DNA of 64,000 nucleotides from Capnocytophaga sputigena (GCF_900446695.1 NZ_UAVP01000003.1:1-64000), one strand, 5' to 3'. Shown: positions 55,374 to 64,000, numbered from the stretch's first letter. Made by a program: numbers and translations. Notes: a model not told the origin generated them from the sequence alone.

Positions 55374-56498
55374 TTAATAAGGAATTTCTTCCGTGATTTC
55401 AAGTCCGTAGCCTGACATACCTACATAATTTGAAGCATTTTTAGAATTGCTGAGTAAGCGTAATTTGCGAATACCTAAATCATTGAGTATTTGAGCTCCC
55501 ATACCTATATCTTTAGTGTCTTTATCTATTTGAGGTAGCGGATTCCCTTTTTGATTTTCTTTCATTTGAGCAATATGTTGTAATAGGTTTTTAGAATACC
55601 CTTCTTTATTGATTACAATTACAGCACCTTTGCCTTCCTCGTTTATTTTCTTAAAGATACGTTCTAATGGATTATCTTTATCACCAGCTAAGACTTCTAA
55701 AATGTCATTGCTAATAAACGAAGCGTGTACACGAGTGAGAACAGCTTCATCGTTTTTCCAAGTACCTTTTGTAAATGCCAAATGGATTTGTTTGTTAGTA
55801 GTTTGCTCATAAGCACGTAAGCGAAATTCTCCATAAGGAGTTTGTAATAAGAAGTCTTCTTTTTTTACCACTAAAGTATCCTTACGCATACGATAGGCAA
55901 TGAGATCTTCTATAGATATAATTTTAAGGTTAAAATTTTTAGCTACTTCTACCAATTGAGGCAAGCGAGCCATCGTACCATCTTCATTTAGTATTTCTAC
56001 TAAAATACCTGCAGGATAAAGTCCTGCTATACGTGTGAGGTCTATAGCAGCTTCAGTGTGTCCTGAACGGCGTAACACACCTCCTTGTTTAGCACGGAGT
56101 GGAAATATATGTCCAGGGCGTCCTAAATCAAATGGTTTAGTTTCAGGATTTACTAGTGCTTGGATAGTTTTAGCCCTATCGAAAGCCGAAATACCTGTAG
56201 TACAGCCATTTCCTTTTAAATCTACTGATACAGTGAACTGAGTTTCGTGTAGTACAGTATTGTTCTGCACCATCATCGGTAGGTCTAATTCTGCACATCT
56301 TTTTTCAGTAAGTGGTGCACATACTAATCCGCGACCGTGAGTAATCATAAAGTTAATCATTTCTGGAGTTACTTTCTCAGCGGCTGCTATAAAGTCTCCT
56401 TCATTTTCACGGTTTTCATCATCTACTACAATGATTACTTTTCCTTTTTTTATATCCTCTACAGCTTCTTCTATGCTGTTTAGTTTAAAATTATTCAT
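55374..56498 (-). CDS. ribB: 3,4-dihydroxy-2-butanone-4-phosphate synthase with degenerate RibA domain
   Basis: In this 374-residue protein residues 1-205 are RibB: VDDENRENEGDFIAAAEKVT, HGRGLVCAPLT, DRAKTI and RAKQGGVLRRSGHTEAAIDL. It makes the four-carbon precursor of riboflavin from ribulose 5-phosphate. Residues 205-374 follow the RibA (GTP cyclohydrolase II) fold, but the zinc cysteine motif is gone: VLTRVHASFISNDILEVLAG replaces the usual RVHSxCxTGD and CDCG. GTP cyclohydrolase activity is therefore unlikely; the tail may be regulatory. Confidence 0.9.
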   Translation of the reverse strand: MNNFKLNSIEEAVEDIKKGKVIIVVDDENRENEGDFIAAAEKVTPEMINFMITHGRGLVCAPLTEKRCAELDLPMMVQNNTVLHETQFTVSVDLKGNGCTTGISAFDRAKTIQALVNPETKPFDLGRPGHIFPLRAKQGGVLRRSGHTEAAIDLTRIAGLYPAGILVEILNEDGTMARLPQLVEVAKNFNLKIISIEDLIAYRMRKDTLVVKKEDFLLQTPYGEFRLRAYEQTTNKQIHLAFTKGTWKNDEAVLTRVHASFISNDILEVLAGDKDNPLERIFKKINEEGKGAVIVINKEGYSKNLLQHIAQMKENQKGNPLPQIDKDTKDIGMGAQILNDLGIRKLRLLSNSKNASNYVGMSGYGLEITEEIPY

Positions 56499-56520
56499 TT
56501 TTTTTATATAATATATAACT

Positions 56521-57066
56521 TTAAAAGTTGATAGTGATATGTTTGATTTTAGCGCCCTCTTCTATATCATCCTTAGAGATATTATCAGTAAGACTGAAAG
56601 CAGTTTTGATTGCAGTTTTATCGAATGTAAAATAGAAATTTTGACCTTTAGGAGTAACAAGCACACTACTGATAGAGGGTTGTATTTCTAAATCAGAATA
56701 TTTATCCTTCACATCTTTAAAAGTACTCTCTAACGATATACCTTTTTCGGTAATATACAAAGGAGAGAGTACTAATACACTCTCTATCACTTCTACGCCT
56801 TTTTCATTGGTAGTAGGAGTGATTTCAAGAAGTTCTTTTCCTTCTTTACTAAAGATTGTAATGCGCTCAGAACTTGCATAACGCAACTCTCCTTCCACAT
56901 TAGAATTTACAATTGAATCTTTAGCAAAAATAGAATCTAATTTTTGTATAGGTGTATTTTTTTGAAGTACCCCTATACTGTTATTGGTAATCAGAAAATT
57001 ATTTTTGTTGTTGTTACAAGCGATAAGCCCGATCAAGGCTATAGTGGTGATGATAAACTTTTTCAT
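56521..57066 (-). CDS. Small lipoprotein, possibly DUF1131-like
   Basis: This 181-residue protein begins with a signal peptide and lipobox LIAC, then an Asn/Lys linker. A segment EKGISLESTFKDVKDKYSDL resembles the DUF1131 motif found in periplasmic proteins of unknown function. It starts at the stop codon of the HerA-like gene (TAATG overlap), so the two share an operon. Function is unknown. Confidence 0.65.
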   Translation of the reverse strand: MKKFIITTIALIGLIACNNNKNNFLITNNSIGVLQKNTPIQKLDSIFAKDSIVNSNVEGELRYASSERITIFSKEGKELLEITPTTNEKGVEVIESVLVLSPLYITEKGISLESTFKDVKDKYSDLEIQPSISSVLVTPKGQNFYFTFDKTAIKTAFSLTDNISKDDIEEGAKIKHITINF

Positions 57067-58616
57067 TATTTCTTAATAATTTTATTCAATATTCCTAATA
57101 CACCTCGTATAAAAGTAGCACTAGTTACCATTTTTATTAATGGATTTTGTCCTGAGCGTTTTGCTGGAGCTTTAGCATTGTTGTTAGATGATGTTTTTTC
57201 TACTTTTTCTGCCCTATCAGCCTCTTCTTTCGCTGCTTTTTGCTTTTGTTCTTCCTCATTAACTTCTTCAATTTTTTTATTGAGTAACTCATAAGCACTT
57301 TCACGATCGATAACTTCGTTGTATTTACGTACTAATTCAGAGTTATTTACAAGGTTTTCTATTTCAGTATCGGTAAGTATATCCATTCTACTCATAGGAG
57401 CACGCATCATTGTGGCTACCAAAGGTGTAGGGATTCCTTTTTCGTTTAATGCCGTCACTAAAGCCTCTCCCGTACCAAGTGTTGTAAGAGTTTCTGTAGT
57501 GTCGTAAAATTCTGATGAAGGATAATTTTCAGCGATTAGCTTAATAGCTTTACGATCTTTAGCTGTGAATGCACGAAGTGAGTGTTGCACTTTCATACCT
57601 AACTGTGAGAGCACTGCATCAGGTATATCTGTTGGATTTTGAGTACAAAATATCAATCCTACGCCCTTAGAACGTATGAGTTTTACAATATTTTCTAATT
57701 GGTTTAGGAGAGTTTTTGAGGCTTCGTTGAAGATAAGATGTGCTTCATCTATAAAGATAACCAATTTTGGTTTCTCCATATCACCTACTTCTGGGAAAGT
57801 AGTGTATATTTCAGCCAACAGACTCAACATAAAGGTAGAGAACATCTTAGGACGATCTTGTATATCAGTAAGTCTAATGATATTCACATAGCCTTCACCT
57901 TGGCTATTTGTACGCAACAAATCTTGGGGCTCAAAACTACGTTCTCCAAAGAAGAGCTCTGCACCTTGATGTTCTAACTCTACTAATTTACGTAGGATTG
58001 CACTAGTAGAGGTTTTAGAGATAGAACCATATTCTTTTTCAAAACTCGTTTTACCCTCTTCAGTAGCATATTGAAGAATTTTTTTAAGATCTTTAAGATC
58101 TAGAAGAGGTAATGCGTGATCATCACAATATTTGAAAACAACCGCAAGAACGCCCTCTTGTATATCACTTAGATCCAAAATGCGCGAGAGCAATACAGCT
58201 CCAAATTCTGAAATGGTAGCACGCATACGCACTCCTTTCTGGTTTGAAATGGTGAGTAATTCAGTAGGAAATGCTTGTGGTTGAAAGTCTAATCCTATTT
58301 TACCTAATCGCTCTAAAATAAAAGGTTTTACTTCACCCGATGCTGCAATTCCACTGAGATCACCTTTCAGGTCCATTAAAAGTACTGGAACGCCTTTTTT
58401 AGAAAGATTTTCAGCAATTACTTGTAATGTTTTAGTTTTTCCTGTACCTGTAGCTCCTGCAATAAGCCCGTGGCGGTTTAAAGTTTTTAAAGGTAGTTTT
58501 ACTAAAGCATTTTCAATAGGTTGCCCTTCATATACTGCTCCACCTAAAGTGATAGCATCGCCTTTAAAAGTATAGCCGTTGGTAATGGTTTCTTTGAAAG
58601 ATTCTATATTAGTCAT
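57066..58616 (-). CDS. HerA-like ATPase (DUF853/YjgR family)
   Basis: This 516-residue RecA/FtsK-type ATPase has Walker A GATGTGKTKTLQV at about residue 54 and Walker B KLVIFIDEAHLIFNEA. It also has the CTQNPTDIPDAVLSQLGMKV and EALVTALNEKGIPTP motifs of the DUF853 family. The C-terminal 80 residues are a charged linker and a basic tail. It probably translocates DNA or remodels a nucleoprotein. A promoter element is at 58648. Confidence 0.88.
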   Translation of the reverse strand: MTNIESFKETITNGYTFKGDAITLGGAVYEGQPIENALVKLPLKTLNRHGLIAGATGTGKTKTLQVIAENLSKKGVPVLLMDLKGDLSGIAASGEVKPFILERLGKIGLDFQPQAFPTELLTISNQKGVRMRATISEFGAVLLSRILDLSDIQEGVLAVVFKYCDDHALPLLDLKDLKKILQYATEEGKTSFEKEYGSISKTSTSAILRKLVELEHQGAELFFGERSFEPQDLLRTNSQGEGYVNIIRLTDIQDRPKMFSTFMLSLLAEIYTTFPEVGDMEKPKLVIFIDEAHLIFNEASKTLLNQLENIVKLIRSKGVGLIFCTQNPTDIPDAVLSQLGMKVQHSLRAFTAKDRKAIKLIAENYPSSEFYDTTETLTTLGTGEALVTALNEKGIPTPLVATMMRAPMSRMDILTDTEIENLVNNSELVRKYNEVIDRESAYELLNKKIEEVNEEEQKQKAAKEEADRAEKVEKTSSNNNAKAPAKRSGQNPLIKMVTSATFIRGVLGILNKIIKK

Positions 58617-58647
58617 TTCGTTTAGTTATCTAAAGTGTTTCAAGCGA

Positions 58648-58679
58648 CAAAGATACATACTTTTATCGAAATATACAAA
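58648..58679 (-). promoter_or_regulatory. Bacteroidetes-type promoter of the HerA-like gene
   Basis: On the minus strand TATCTTTG (58648-58655) is preceded by TTTG (58676-58679) at a 20-base distance; the ATG is 31 bases downstream. Confidence 0.6.
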
Positions 58680-58685
58680 TTTCTC

Positions 58686-59327
58686 TTATTTTACTCTTGA
58701 TACTGTAATGCCGTCACGAATAGGCAATAACACTGTCTCTACCCGTGAATCATCTTTTAACTTCTGATTATATATCATTAGTGCTTGAGTATGCTTATCG
58801 TTGTGTTTTACTTCTTCTATGACCTTACCACTCCACAACACATTATCCGAAAGAATGATGCCTCCTCGGTTCATTTTTTCGATAACCAAATCAAAATAAA
58901 GACTGTAGTTTTGCTTATCAGCATCAATAAAAACAAGGTCGAAAGTAGTGTTGAGAGTAGGAATAATATCGGCAGCTTTACCGAGATGTTGTACTATTTG
59001 ACTTCCATAGCCACTACAGTCAAAAAATTCACGTTGCAAATCGATGAGTTCTTCTTTGATATCAATAGTATGTAATACCCCATTTGCTGATAATCCTTCT
59101 GCCAAGCAAAGAGTGGCATAGCCTGTATAAGTACCTATTTCCAAAATAACTTTAGGCTGTACTAACTTAGATAACAAACTGAGAAAACGCCCTTGTAAAT
59201 GCCCACTAATCATTCGCGGTTGAAGTACAGTAAGGTGTGTACGTTTACTGAGCTCTTGCAATAAAATAGGCTCATTATCAGTATGTTCATTGGCATAATT
59301 TTCTAAATCTTCTGATAAAAAGTGCAT
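58686..59327 (-). CDS. Class I SAM O-methyltransferase (caffeoyl-CoA type)
   Basis: This 213-residue protein has ILEIGTYTGYATLCLAEGLS as SAM motif I, DLVFIDADKQNYSLYFDLV with the metal-binding Asp and Lys, and the later LSDNVLW motif. All belong to the cation-dependent O-methyltransferase family (COMT/YrrM). ATG 59327 is chosen because the 29 codons upstream are AT-derived hydrophobic sequence that overlaps pncA's promoter. Confidence 0.88.
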   Translation of the reverse strand: MHFLSEDLENYANEHTDNEPILLQELSKRTHLTVLQPRMISGHLQGRFLSLLSKLVQPKVILEIGTYTGYATLCLAEGLSANGVLHTIDIKEELIDLQREFFDCSGYGSQIVQHLGKAADIIPTLNTTFDLVFIDADKQNYSLYFDLVIEKMNRGGIILSDNVLWSGKVIEEVKHNDKHTQALMIYNQKLKDDSRVETVLLPIRDGITVSRVK

Positions 59328-59347
59328 TAGCGAAATATTTTTTAGGG

Positions 59348-59355
59348 CAAAGATA
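59348..59355 (-). promoter_or_regulatory. -7 element for the O-methyltransferase gene
   Basis: Reads TATCTTTG on the minus strand, 20 bases before the ATG at 59327. Confidence 0.45.
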
Positions 59356-59377
59356 GTAATAATATTAGAAAATATTG

Positions 59378-59385
59378 TAATTTTG
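59378..59385 (+). promoter_or_regulatory. -7 element for pncA
   Basis: TAATTTTG matches TAnnTTTG, 19 bases before the ATG at 59405. Confidence 0.45.
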
Positions 59386-59404
59386 GGCGCAAATTCACAA
59401 CAAT

Positions 59405-59941
59405 ATGAAAGCACTTATTATCATTGATGTACAAAATGACTTTATGCCTACAGGATCTTTACCTGTGAAAGAGGGAGATCAAATTATACCTTTTATCAAT
59501 GCAGAAATGCAGAAAGGTTATGACCTTGTAGTTGCTACTCAGGATTGGCACCCTGCTACCCATAAAAGTTTTGCAAGTCAGCATAAGGGTAAAAAGCCTT
59601 TTGATGTAGTTCAGTTAAATGGTATAGAACAAATATTGTGGCCAGATCATTGTGTGCAAGGGACTTTTGGTGCTCAACTACATAAAGACCTTGACATAAG
59701 ACCTATTTCAGCCATTTTTAGAAAAGGAATGAACCCCGAAATAGATAGTTACAGTGCTTTTTTCGACAATAACAAACTTAATAATACAGGGTTGCACGGC
59801 TTTTTGCAGGACAAAGGTATTACAGAACTCGTATTTTGTGGTTTAGCAGGTGATTTTTGTGTGGCTTATAGTGCCAATGATGCTAAAGCCTTGGGCTACA
59901 AAGTAAGTTTGTTTGACAAAGGAATAAGATCTATTAATTAA
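59405..59941 (+). CDS. pncA: Nicotinamidase, short at the C-terminus
   Basis: This 178-residue cysteine-hydrolase-fold enzyme has catalytic Asp8 (IIDVQNDFMPTGSL), zinc ligands in TQDWHPATH, a Lys in FRKGMNPEIDSYSAF and the nucleophile Cys in VFCGLAGDFCVAY. It hydrolyses nicotinamide to nicotinate for NAD salvage. Usual homologues have about 20 more residues (a final strand and helix after DATRAI). Here the frame ends at GIRSIN, just before a new small ORF. The active site is complete. Confidence 0.88.
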   Translation: MKALIIIDVQNDFMPTGSLPVKEGDQIIPFINAEMQKGYDLVVATQDWHPATHKSFASQHKGKKPFDVVQLNGIEQILWPDHCVQGTFGAQLHKDLDIRPISAIFRKGMNPEIDSYSAFFDNNKLNNTGLHGFLQDKGITELVFCGLAGDFCVAYSANDAKALGYKVSLFDKGIRSIN

Positions 59942-59944
59942 GAA

Positions 59945-60175
59945 ATGGTTCAAATAATTTCATATCAGAGAGAAGGTGCAACTGTAAAAGAAGGAATGCA
60001 AGTTTCTGTTTTTGATTTTGACTCTGATGAAAATAATAATCCAGATAATCTATTAGCTGATGGTATTGTAGTTTTGAATGAAACAGGAACATATACCAAT
60101 ACGAAATGGCTTATGAAAGTACTTCCTAATGAAAAATATAGGAAATACTATTGGGTATCAGATACTAAAAAGTAA
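59945..60175 (+). CDS. Small hypothetical protein after pncA
   Basis: This 76-residue beta-rich soluble protein (MVQIISYQREGATVKEGMQV, VLNETGTYTNTKWLMKVL) begins three bases after pncA. It is not part of any pncA family. It may be a novel small protein inserted behind the shortened pncA. No family is recognised. Confidence 0.5.
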   Translation: MVQIISYQREGATVKEGMQVSVFDFDSDENNNPDNLLADGIVVLNETGTYTNTKWLMKVLPNEKYRKYYWVSDTKK

Positions 60176-60192
60176 AAAATAAATTGTATAAA

Positions 60193-61545
60193 ATGAAATA
60201 TATCACCTACATACTATCAGCCTTACTCCTCGCAAGTTGCGAAACTCCTTTTTTTTCATCACCTGAGAAATATGAAACTCCTTTTGAAAATAAAGATGGT
60301 TTAAAAAGCTCTTCGTATGAGGAAGTGATTGATTATTACAAACAACTTTCGCAAGACTTTGCTTCTATATCTTTCAAAACAATGGGACAAACTGACAATG
60401 GTGTACCCTTACATTTGGTGATATACAGCCCTGATGCTGAATTTAACTTCAATAAATACCACAAAGAACGAACTATTATCTTCATCAACAATGCAGTTCA
60501 CGGCAATGAACCTGACGGTGTGGACGCTACGATGTTGCTTTTCCGTAATTTAGCCCAGAATGAAATCAAACTTTCTGGGAATGTTATGGTAGTAACCATT
60601 CCTGCCTATAATATAGGAGGAATGCAAGAAAACAGGAAAGAGAGTGCTGCTCATTATAATTTAGACAACGATTTTGTAAAAGCTGATGTAGAAAATACTT
60701 TATCTTTCGCTAAAATCTTTCAAGAAGTACAACCCGATATTTTTATAGACAACCAAGTAAGCCGAAAAGAAGAGTATCAATACACTCTTAGCTACTCATT
60801 TTCTAACAAACAAAAGTTAGGAGCTTTCTTAGGAGGGTATATTGAAAATGTATTGACACCACGCCTTGCTGATACCCTCTTAAATAGAAGCGATATTTTC
60901 AAAAAAGATACGCTCCACAAACCTTTTCGACGTTTAATTGTTGATGAAACTATCGGTAGAGCAAACAATGCTATTGGCTATGCTTCACTTTGGAATTGTA
61001 TAGGTGTTCGCTTGAATACTCACATATTTCAATCATATAAACAACGCGTAGAAGCTAACTATGAAACTATGAAAACTATTATAGAAGTTGCCGACGCTGA
61101 TAATCAGTACATTAAACAACTAAAAATAAAACAAGCTCAGACTGATGCTAAAGAAGTATCGCCTGAATACTACATAATCCCCAAAGCGTGGCAACAAGTA
61201 ATTGCACGACTCAACGCTCACAATATAGAAATGAAAGAGCTCACAAAAGATACTTTGATGAATGTAAATTATTATCAAATAGAAGACTTTAAGACTATAA
61301 CACATCCATTTGAAGGGCATTATTTACATTATGACACCCAAGTGAGTAATCATAAAGAAAAAATGCAGTTTTACAAAGGTGATTATGTGGTACCTACTTC
61401 ACAATTTGCCAAACGATATTTGTTAGAAACCTTGGAACCTACTGCTACTGATTCTTTCTTCAACTGGAACTTTTTTGATAGTATTTTTGGAGAAGGAGTA
61501 CAAGAAGAAAATAAAATTATTTATCCAATTTACCGAAAAGAGTAA
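60193..61545 (+). CDS. M14-type lipoprotein with degenerate active site
   Basis: This 450-residue lipoprotein (lipobox LLASC) has the M14 carboxypeptidase fold. The first zinc pair is intact (NAVHGNEPDGVD; His103, Glu106). Other key residues are changed: IFIDNQVS has Gln188 where the third zinc His usually lies, LDNDF (158-160) replaces Asn-Arg-Asp, and VRLNTHIF has Asn275 where a catalytic Glu is usual. It is likely a non-catalytic, possibly substrate-binding, derivative of the peptidase. ATG 60193 is preferred over an in-frame TTG at 60184. Confidence 0.75.
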   Translation: MKYITYILSALLLASCETPFFSSPEKYETPFENKDGLKSSSYEEVIDYYKQLSQDFASISFKTMGQTDNGVPLHLVIYSPDAEFNFNKYHKERTIIFINNAVHGNEPDGVDATMLLFRNLAQNEIKLSGNVMVVTIPAYNIGGMQENRKESAAHYNLDNDFVKADVENTLSFAKIFQEVQPDIFIDNQVSRKEEYQYTLSYSFSNKQKLGAFLGGYIENVLTPRLADTLLNRSDIFKKDTLHKPFRRLIVDETIGRANNAIGYASLWNCIGVRLNTHIFQSYKQRVEANYETMKTIIEVADADNQYIKQLKIKQAQTDAKEVSPEYYIIPKAWQQVIARLNAHNIEMKELTKDTLMNVNYYQIEDFKTITHPFEGHYLHYDTQVSNHKEKMQFYKGDYVVPTSQFAKRYLLETLEPTATDSFFNWNFFDSIFGEGVQEENKIIYPIYRKE

Positions 61546-61553
61546 TGTGTATT

Positions 61554-62336
61554 ATGAAGAACATAATTAATTATTTTATCTTCTTATGTTGTATCTTACT
61601 AATTTCTTCTTGCAAACAAAAATCTAAAGAAGAAACCTCAGAAAAGGAACTGTCTACCTCTATTTCTGATACCATTTCTTAAAAAGAACAACTTTCCTGT
61701 GAAGAATGGCTTACAAAAGTGATGCGCTCTTCAAATTTTATTCCTTTAGCTGAAGTATCTATTGCTGATTGTTATCTCTATATAGATGAAGCAGAGTTAG
61801 ATAACATTACTATGTGCGTATACCTTCCTACTGATGGAGATAGCAAGACAATGCCTGTAGGTTGGTTACAATTGAATGTTACTGAGAAGAAACTTTATGA
61901 TATATTTTCAGATCCCGATAACCCTAAAGAGTTAAAGTTTAACACTTCTTTATTAGACCAATACGATTTTGAAACATTTTGTGGAGTATCATCTCAAATA
62001 GAAGAAAAAGTTAATGAAAAACGCAAAAATTGTAAAGATATAGCTAACCATCATAATTTCACTTTTACTACTATATGCGAATACCCTAATATTACAAACT
62101 TTACTGCCTTATATGATTCTCTTAGAGCAGTTGAAAAAGATCAGAATTTATTAAAGAAATTACCAAAAAAAGATACATTATTCACTAAAAATAAATCTAT
62201 AGAAATTAAATATCGATTGTATAAAGATAGTATAACAGTGAATATGCTCTGGATTGAATCAGCAGGAAGTATTGATTACAAGATTTATAAAGAAGGAAAT
62301 AAAGGAGTTACTCTAACAATTAACGCTCCAGATTAA
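61554..62336 (+). pseudogene. Lipoprotein gene with in-frame stop
   Basis: ATG 61554 begins a signal peptide and lipobox (LLISSC) followed by a charged linker. A TAA at 61680-61682 interrupts the frame at codon 43. The same frame continues at once as KEQLSCEEWLTKVM and runs to 62336, making a protein of about 260 residues without the stop. A GTG at 61719 could restart translation, but the product would lack the signal peptide. No family is recognised. Confidence 0.7.
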
Positions 62337-62367
62337 TAAAATACAACCTTTAAAATATCTGACTTAT

Positions 62368-63192
62368 ATGAAACAATTATTATTTATTTTATGTATTTTA
62401 CCTGCTCTTACTGTAGCACAAAACTTAAGCGTAATGACTTACAACATTCGCTATGACAACAGCTACGATGGTGTAAACTCTTGGACAGAAGGCAATAGAA
62501 AAGAAAAGGTATTTACTATTATCAATGATGCAAATCCTGATATCTTTGGGGTACAAGAAGCCTTAGCTCATCAGCTTAAATTCTTAGAAGAGCGTTTTCC
62601 TAGCTATCAGCGTGAAGGTGTGGGACGTGATGATGGTAAAGAAGCTGGTGAACACTCAGCTATCTTCTTCAAAAAAAATCGTTTTGTCTTACTTGATAAA
62701 GGTAACTTTTGGCTCTCTCAAACACCTGATGTCCCTTCCTTAGGTTGGGATGCTATTTGCTGTAATCGCATCTGTTCTTGGGTGAAACTCAAAGACAAGA
62801 AAACAATCTTTTGGGTATTCAATCTTCATTTTGACCACGAAGGCAAAGTAGCTCAAATACAAAGTGCTGACTTGGTTTTACGAAAAATCAAAGAAATTGC
62901 AAAAAATGGAAAAGTCATTTTAATGGGTGATTTCAATCTTCCTACTGAACACCCTGCTGTTCAAAAAATAGCATCTCAATTGTACGATACTCAGTTATCA
63001 CCTACTAATAAAACTCCTAATATGGGTACTTTCAATGCTTTTAAAACTGATGAACCTTTGAAAGGACATATAGATTTTATCTTTGTCCAAAAATCTATCA
63101 AAGTAAAACAATACAAAATTATAGAAACCCGCATCGATAGTCTCTATCCCTCTGACCACTTACCTGTATGGGTACAATTACAACTAAAATAA
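62368..63192 (+). CDS. Secreted endonuclease/exonuclease/phosphatase-family protein
   Basis: This 274-residue protein has a signal peptide (LLFILCILPALTVA) and the EEP fold: VMTYNIRYDN, FGVQEALAHQ with the metal Glu, VILMGDFNLPTEHPA and the SDHLPVWVQL end with Asp-His. Such proteins hydrolyse phosphodiester or phosphomonoester bonds, including sphingomyelin, inositol phosphates or DNA; the substrate is unknown. It should act in the periplasm. Confidence 0.9.
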   Translation: MKQLLFILCILPALTVAQNLSVMTYNIRYDNSYDGVNSWTEGNRKEKVFTIINDANPDIFGVQEALAHQLKFLEERFPSYQREGVGRDDGKEAGEHSAIFFKKNRFVLLDKGNFWLSQTPDVPSLGWDAICCNRICSWVKLKDKKTIFWVFNLHFDHEGKVAQIQSADLVLRKIKEIAKNGKVILMGDFNLPTEHPAVQKIASQLYDTQLSPTNKTPNMGTFNAFKTDEPLKGHIDFIFVQKSIKVKQYKIIETRIDSLYPSDHLPVWVQLQLK

Positions 63193-63206
63193 AATAACAA
63201 AACGAT

Positions 63207-64000
63207 ATGAAACAGTATTTATCCGACCGTATCAACGCTATGGAAGTTTCAGCTACCTTAGGAATGGCAGCTAAAACACGAGAACTCAAAGCTGAAGGCA
63301 AGGATATCATTGGTCTTAGTTTAGGAGAACCCGATTTTGATATTCCTGATTTTATAAAAGAAGCCGCTATTGAGGCTATACAGCAAAATTATAGCAAATA
63401 CACACCTATTGACGGGTATTTAGAGCTGAGAGAGGCAATTTGTGAGAAGTTCAAACGAGACAACAACCTCAATTACAAACCTTCACAAATTGTAGTTTCT
63501 ACAGGCGCTAAACAATGTCTAGCTAATGTAGCTTTGGCGATGCTCAACCCTGGTGATGAGGTAATTTTTCCTGCACCTTATTGGGTGAGTTATAAAGAAA
63601 TAGCTAAAATGGCAGGAGGTGTTCCAATAGAAGTTCACACAACCATTGAGAATAACTTCAAGATAACTCCTGCTCAGTTAGAAGCGGCTATTACTTCTAA
63701 AACTAAAATGGTATGGTTCAATACCCCTTGTAACCCCAGTGGTTCTATCTACAGCAAAGCCGAATTAGAAGCCCTTGCTGTAGTACTTAGGAAATATCCT
63801 CATATTTTCATCCTTTCTGACGAAATTTATGAATACATCAACTTTACCAATGAGAGAGTAACTAGTGTTGCTGAAATCGATAGTCTTTATGAACGTACTA
63901 TTACTGTAAATGGAATGTCTAAAGCATTTGCAATGACAGGTTGGCGTATAGGTTATATGGGAGCCCCCGAATGGATTTCCAAAGCTTGTGCTAAAGTACA
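63207..64000 (+). CDS. Class I/II aminotransferase (aspartate-type), partial
   Basis: This gene runs off the right edge after 264 codons of an expected 390-400. The start MKQYLSDRINAMEVSATLGM and the motifs SLGEPDFDIPDF, YTPIDGYLELREAI, STGAKQCL, NTPCNPSGSIY, SDEIYEYINF and NGMSKAFAMTGWRIGY (with the PLP Lys) place it with AspC-like PLP enzymes. It begins 15 bases after the EEP gene. Confidence 0.9.
   Translation, partial: MKQYLSDRINAMEVSATLGMAAKTRELKAEGKDIIGLSLGEPDFDIPDFIKEAAIEAIQQNYSKYTPIDGYLELREAICEKFKRDNNLNYKPSQIVVSTGAKQCLANVALAMLNPGDEVIFPAPYWVSYKEIAKMAGGVPIEVHTTIENNFKITPAQLEAAITSKTKMVWFNTPCNPSGSIYSKAELEALAVVLRKYPHIFILSDEIYEYINFTNERVTSVAEIDSLYERTITVNGMSKAFAMTGWRIGYMGAPEWISKACAKV

Overview
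The window is a low-GC bacterial chromosome segment from the phylum Bacteroidetes, family Flavobacteriaceae, most likely Capnocytophaga or a close relative. Supporting signs are promoters of the Bacteroidetes type (TTG-N19-TAnnTTTG), many lipoproteins with short signal peptides ending in SC, a PorD-like (DUF4835) type IX secretion protein beside recN, DUF3853/DUF4421/DUF349 families, and a RibB fused to a zinc-less RibA-like domain. The species call is inference, because no rRNA gene is present.

Positions 1-14.36 kb are accessory DNA. A large OmpA-domain protein, probably a contact-dependent or type VI secretion-associated effector, is translationally coupled to a tandem array of four near-identical lipoproteins and a truncated fifth. 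The fifth copy is cut where a very AT-rich two-gene module begins: a DUF3800 (RNase H-fold) protein and a 661-aa protein with a PD-(D/E)XK nuclease motif. This is the best candidate in the window for an undescribed defence-type system. Next comes a phage/plasmid-like replication and control block on the minus strand (second DnaB helicase, winged-helix replication protein, DUF3853, two small proteins) with a divergent Xre-type regulator and palindromic operators. The block ends at a 3' fragment of a tRNA-Met(CAT) gene followed by a strong terminator. That is the classic scar of integration into a tRNA, so the element should extend leftwards out of the window.

Positions 14.4-36.5 kb mix housekeeping genes (M14 carboxypeptidase, Lrp regulator, methyltransferase, ABC-F ATPase, TPR protein plus flippase, DASS transporter, SDR) with an island of small immunity-like genes. 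The island holds DUF1877, DUF1569 and GyrI-like genes, three SMI1/KNR4 (SUKH) paralogues interleaved with unrelated small ORFs, a fourth SUKH-like protein, and a new-looking pair of proteins at 30.2-32.0 kb sharing a C-terminal module. Several genes here are damaged.

Positions 36.8-64 kb are mostly conserved core genome: corA, rRNA methyltransferases rsmG and rsmD, an RsmI-like methylase, glycosyltransferase, LolD-like ATPase, rdgB, DUF349 protein, cysteine desulfurase, two SLC13-type permeases (one at 32 kb), a phosphoribosyltransferase, an AlkD-like protein, lgt, idi, recN, porD, ribBA-like, a HerA-like ATPase, pncA, a degenerate M14 lipoprotein, an EEP-family phosphatase and an aspartate-type aminotransferase that runs off the right edge. 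Broken genes in this half are a frameshifted DUF4421 gene, a lipoprotein with an in-frame stop, and a pncA lacking its usual C-terminus.

All coordinates and motifs were read by eye. Family names rest on recognised motifs, not on database searches.
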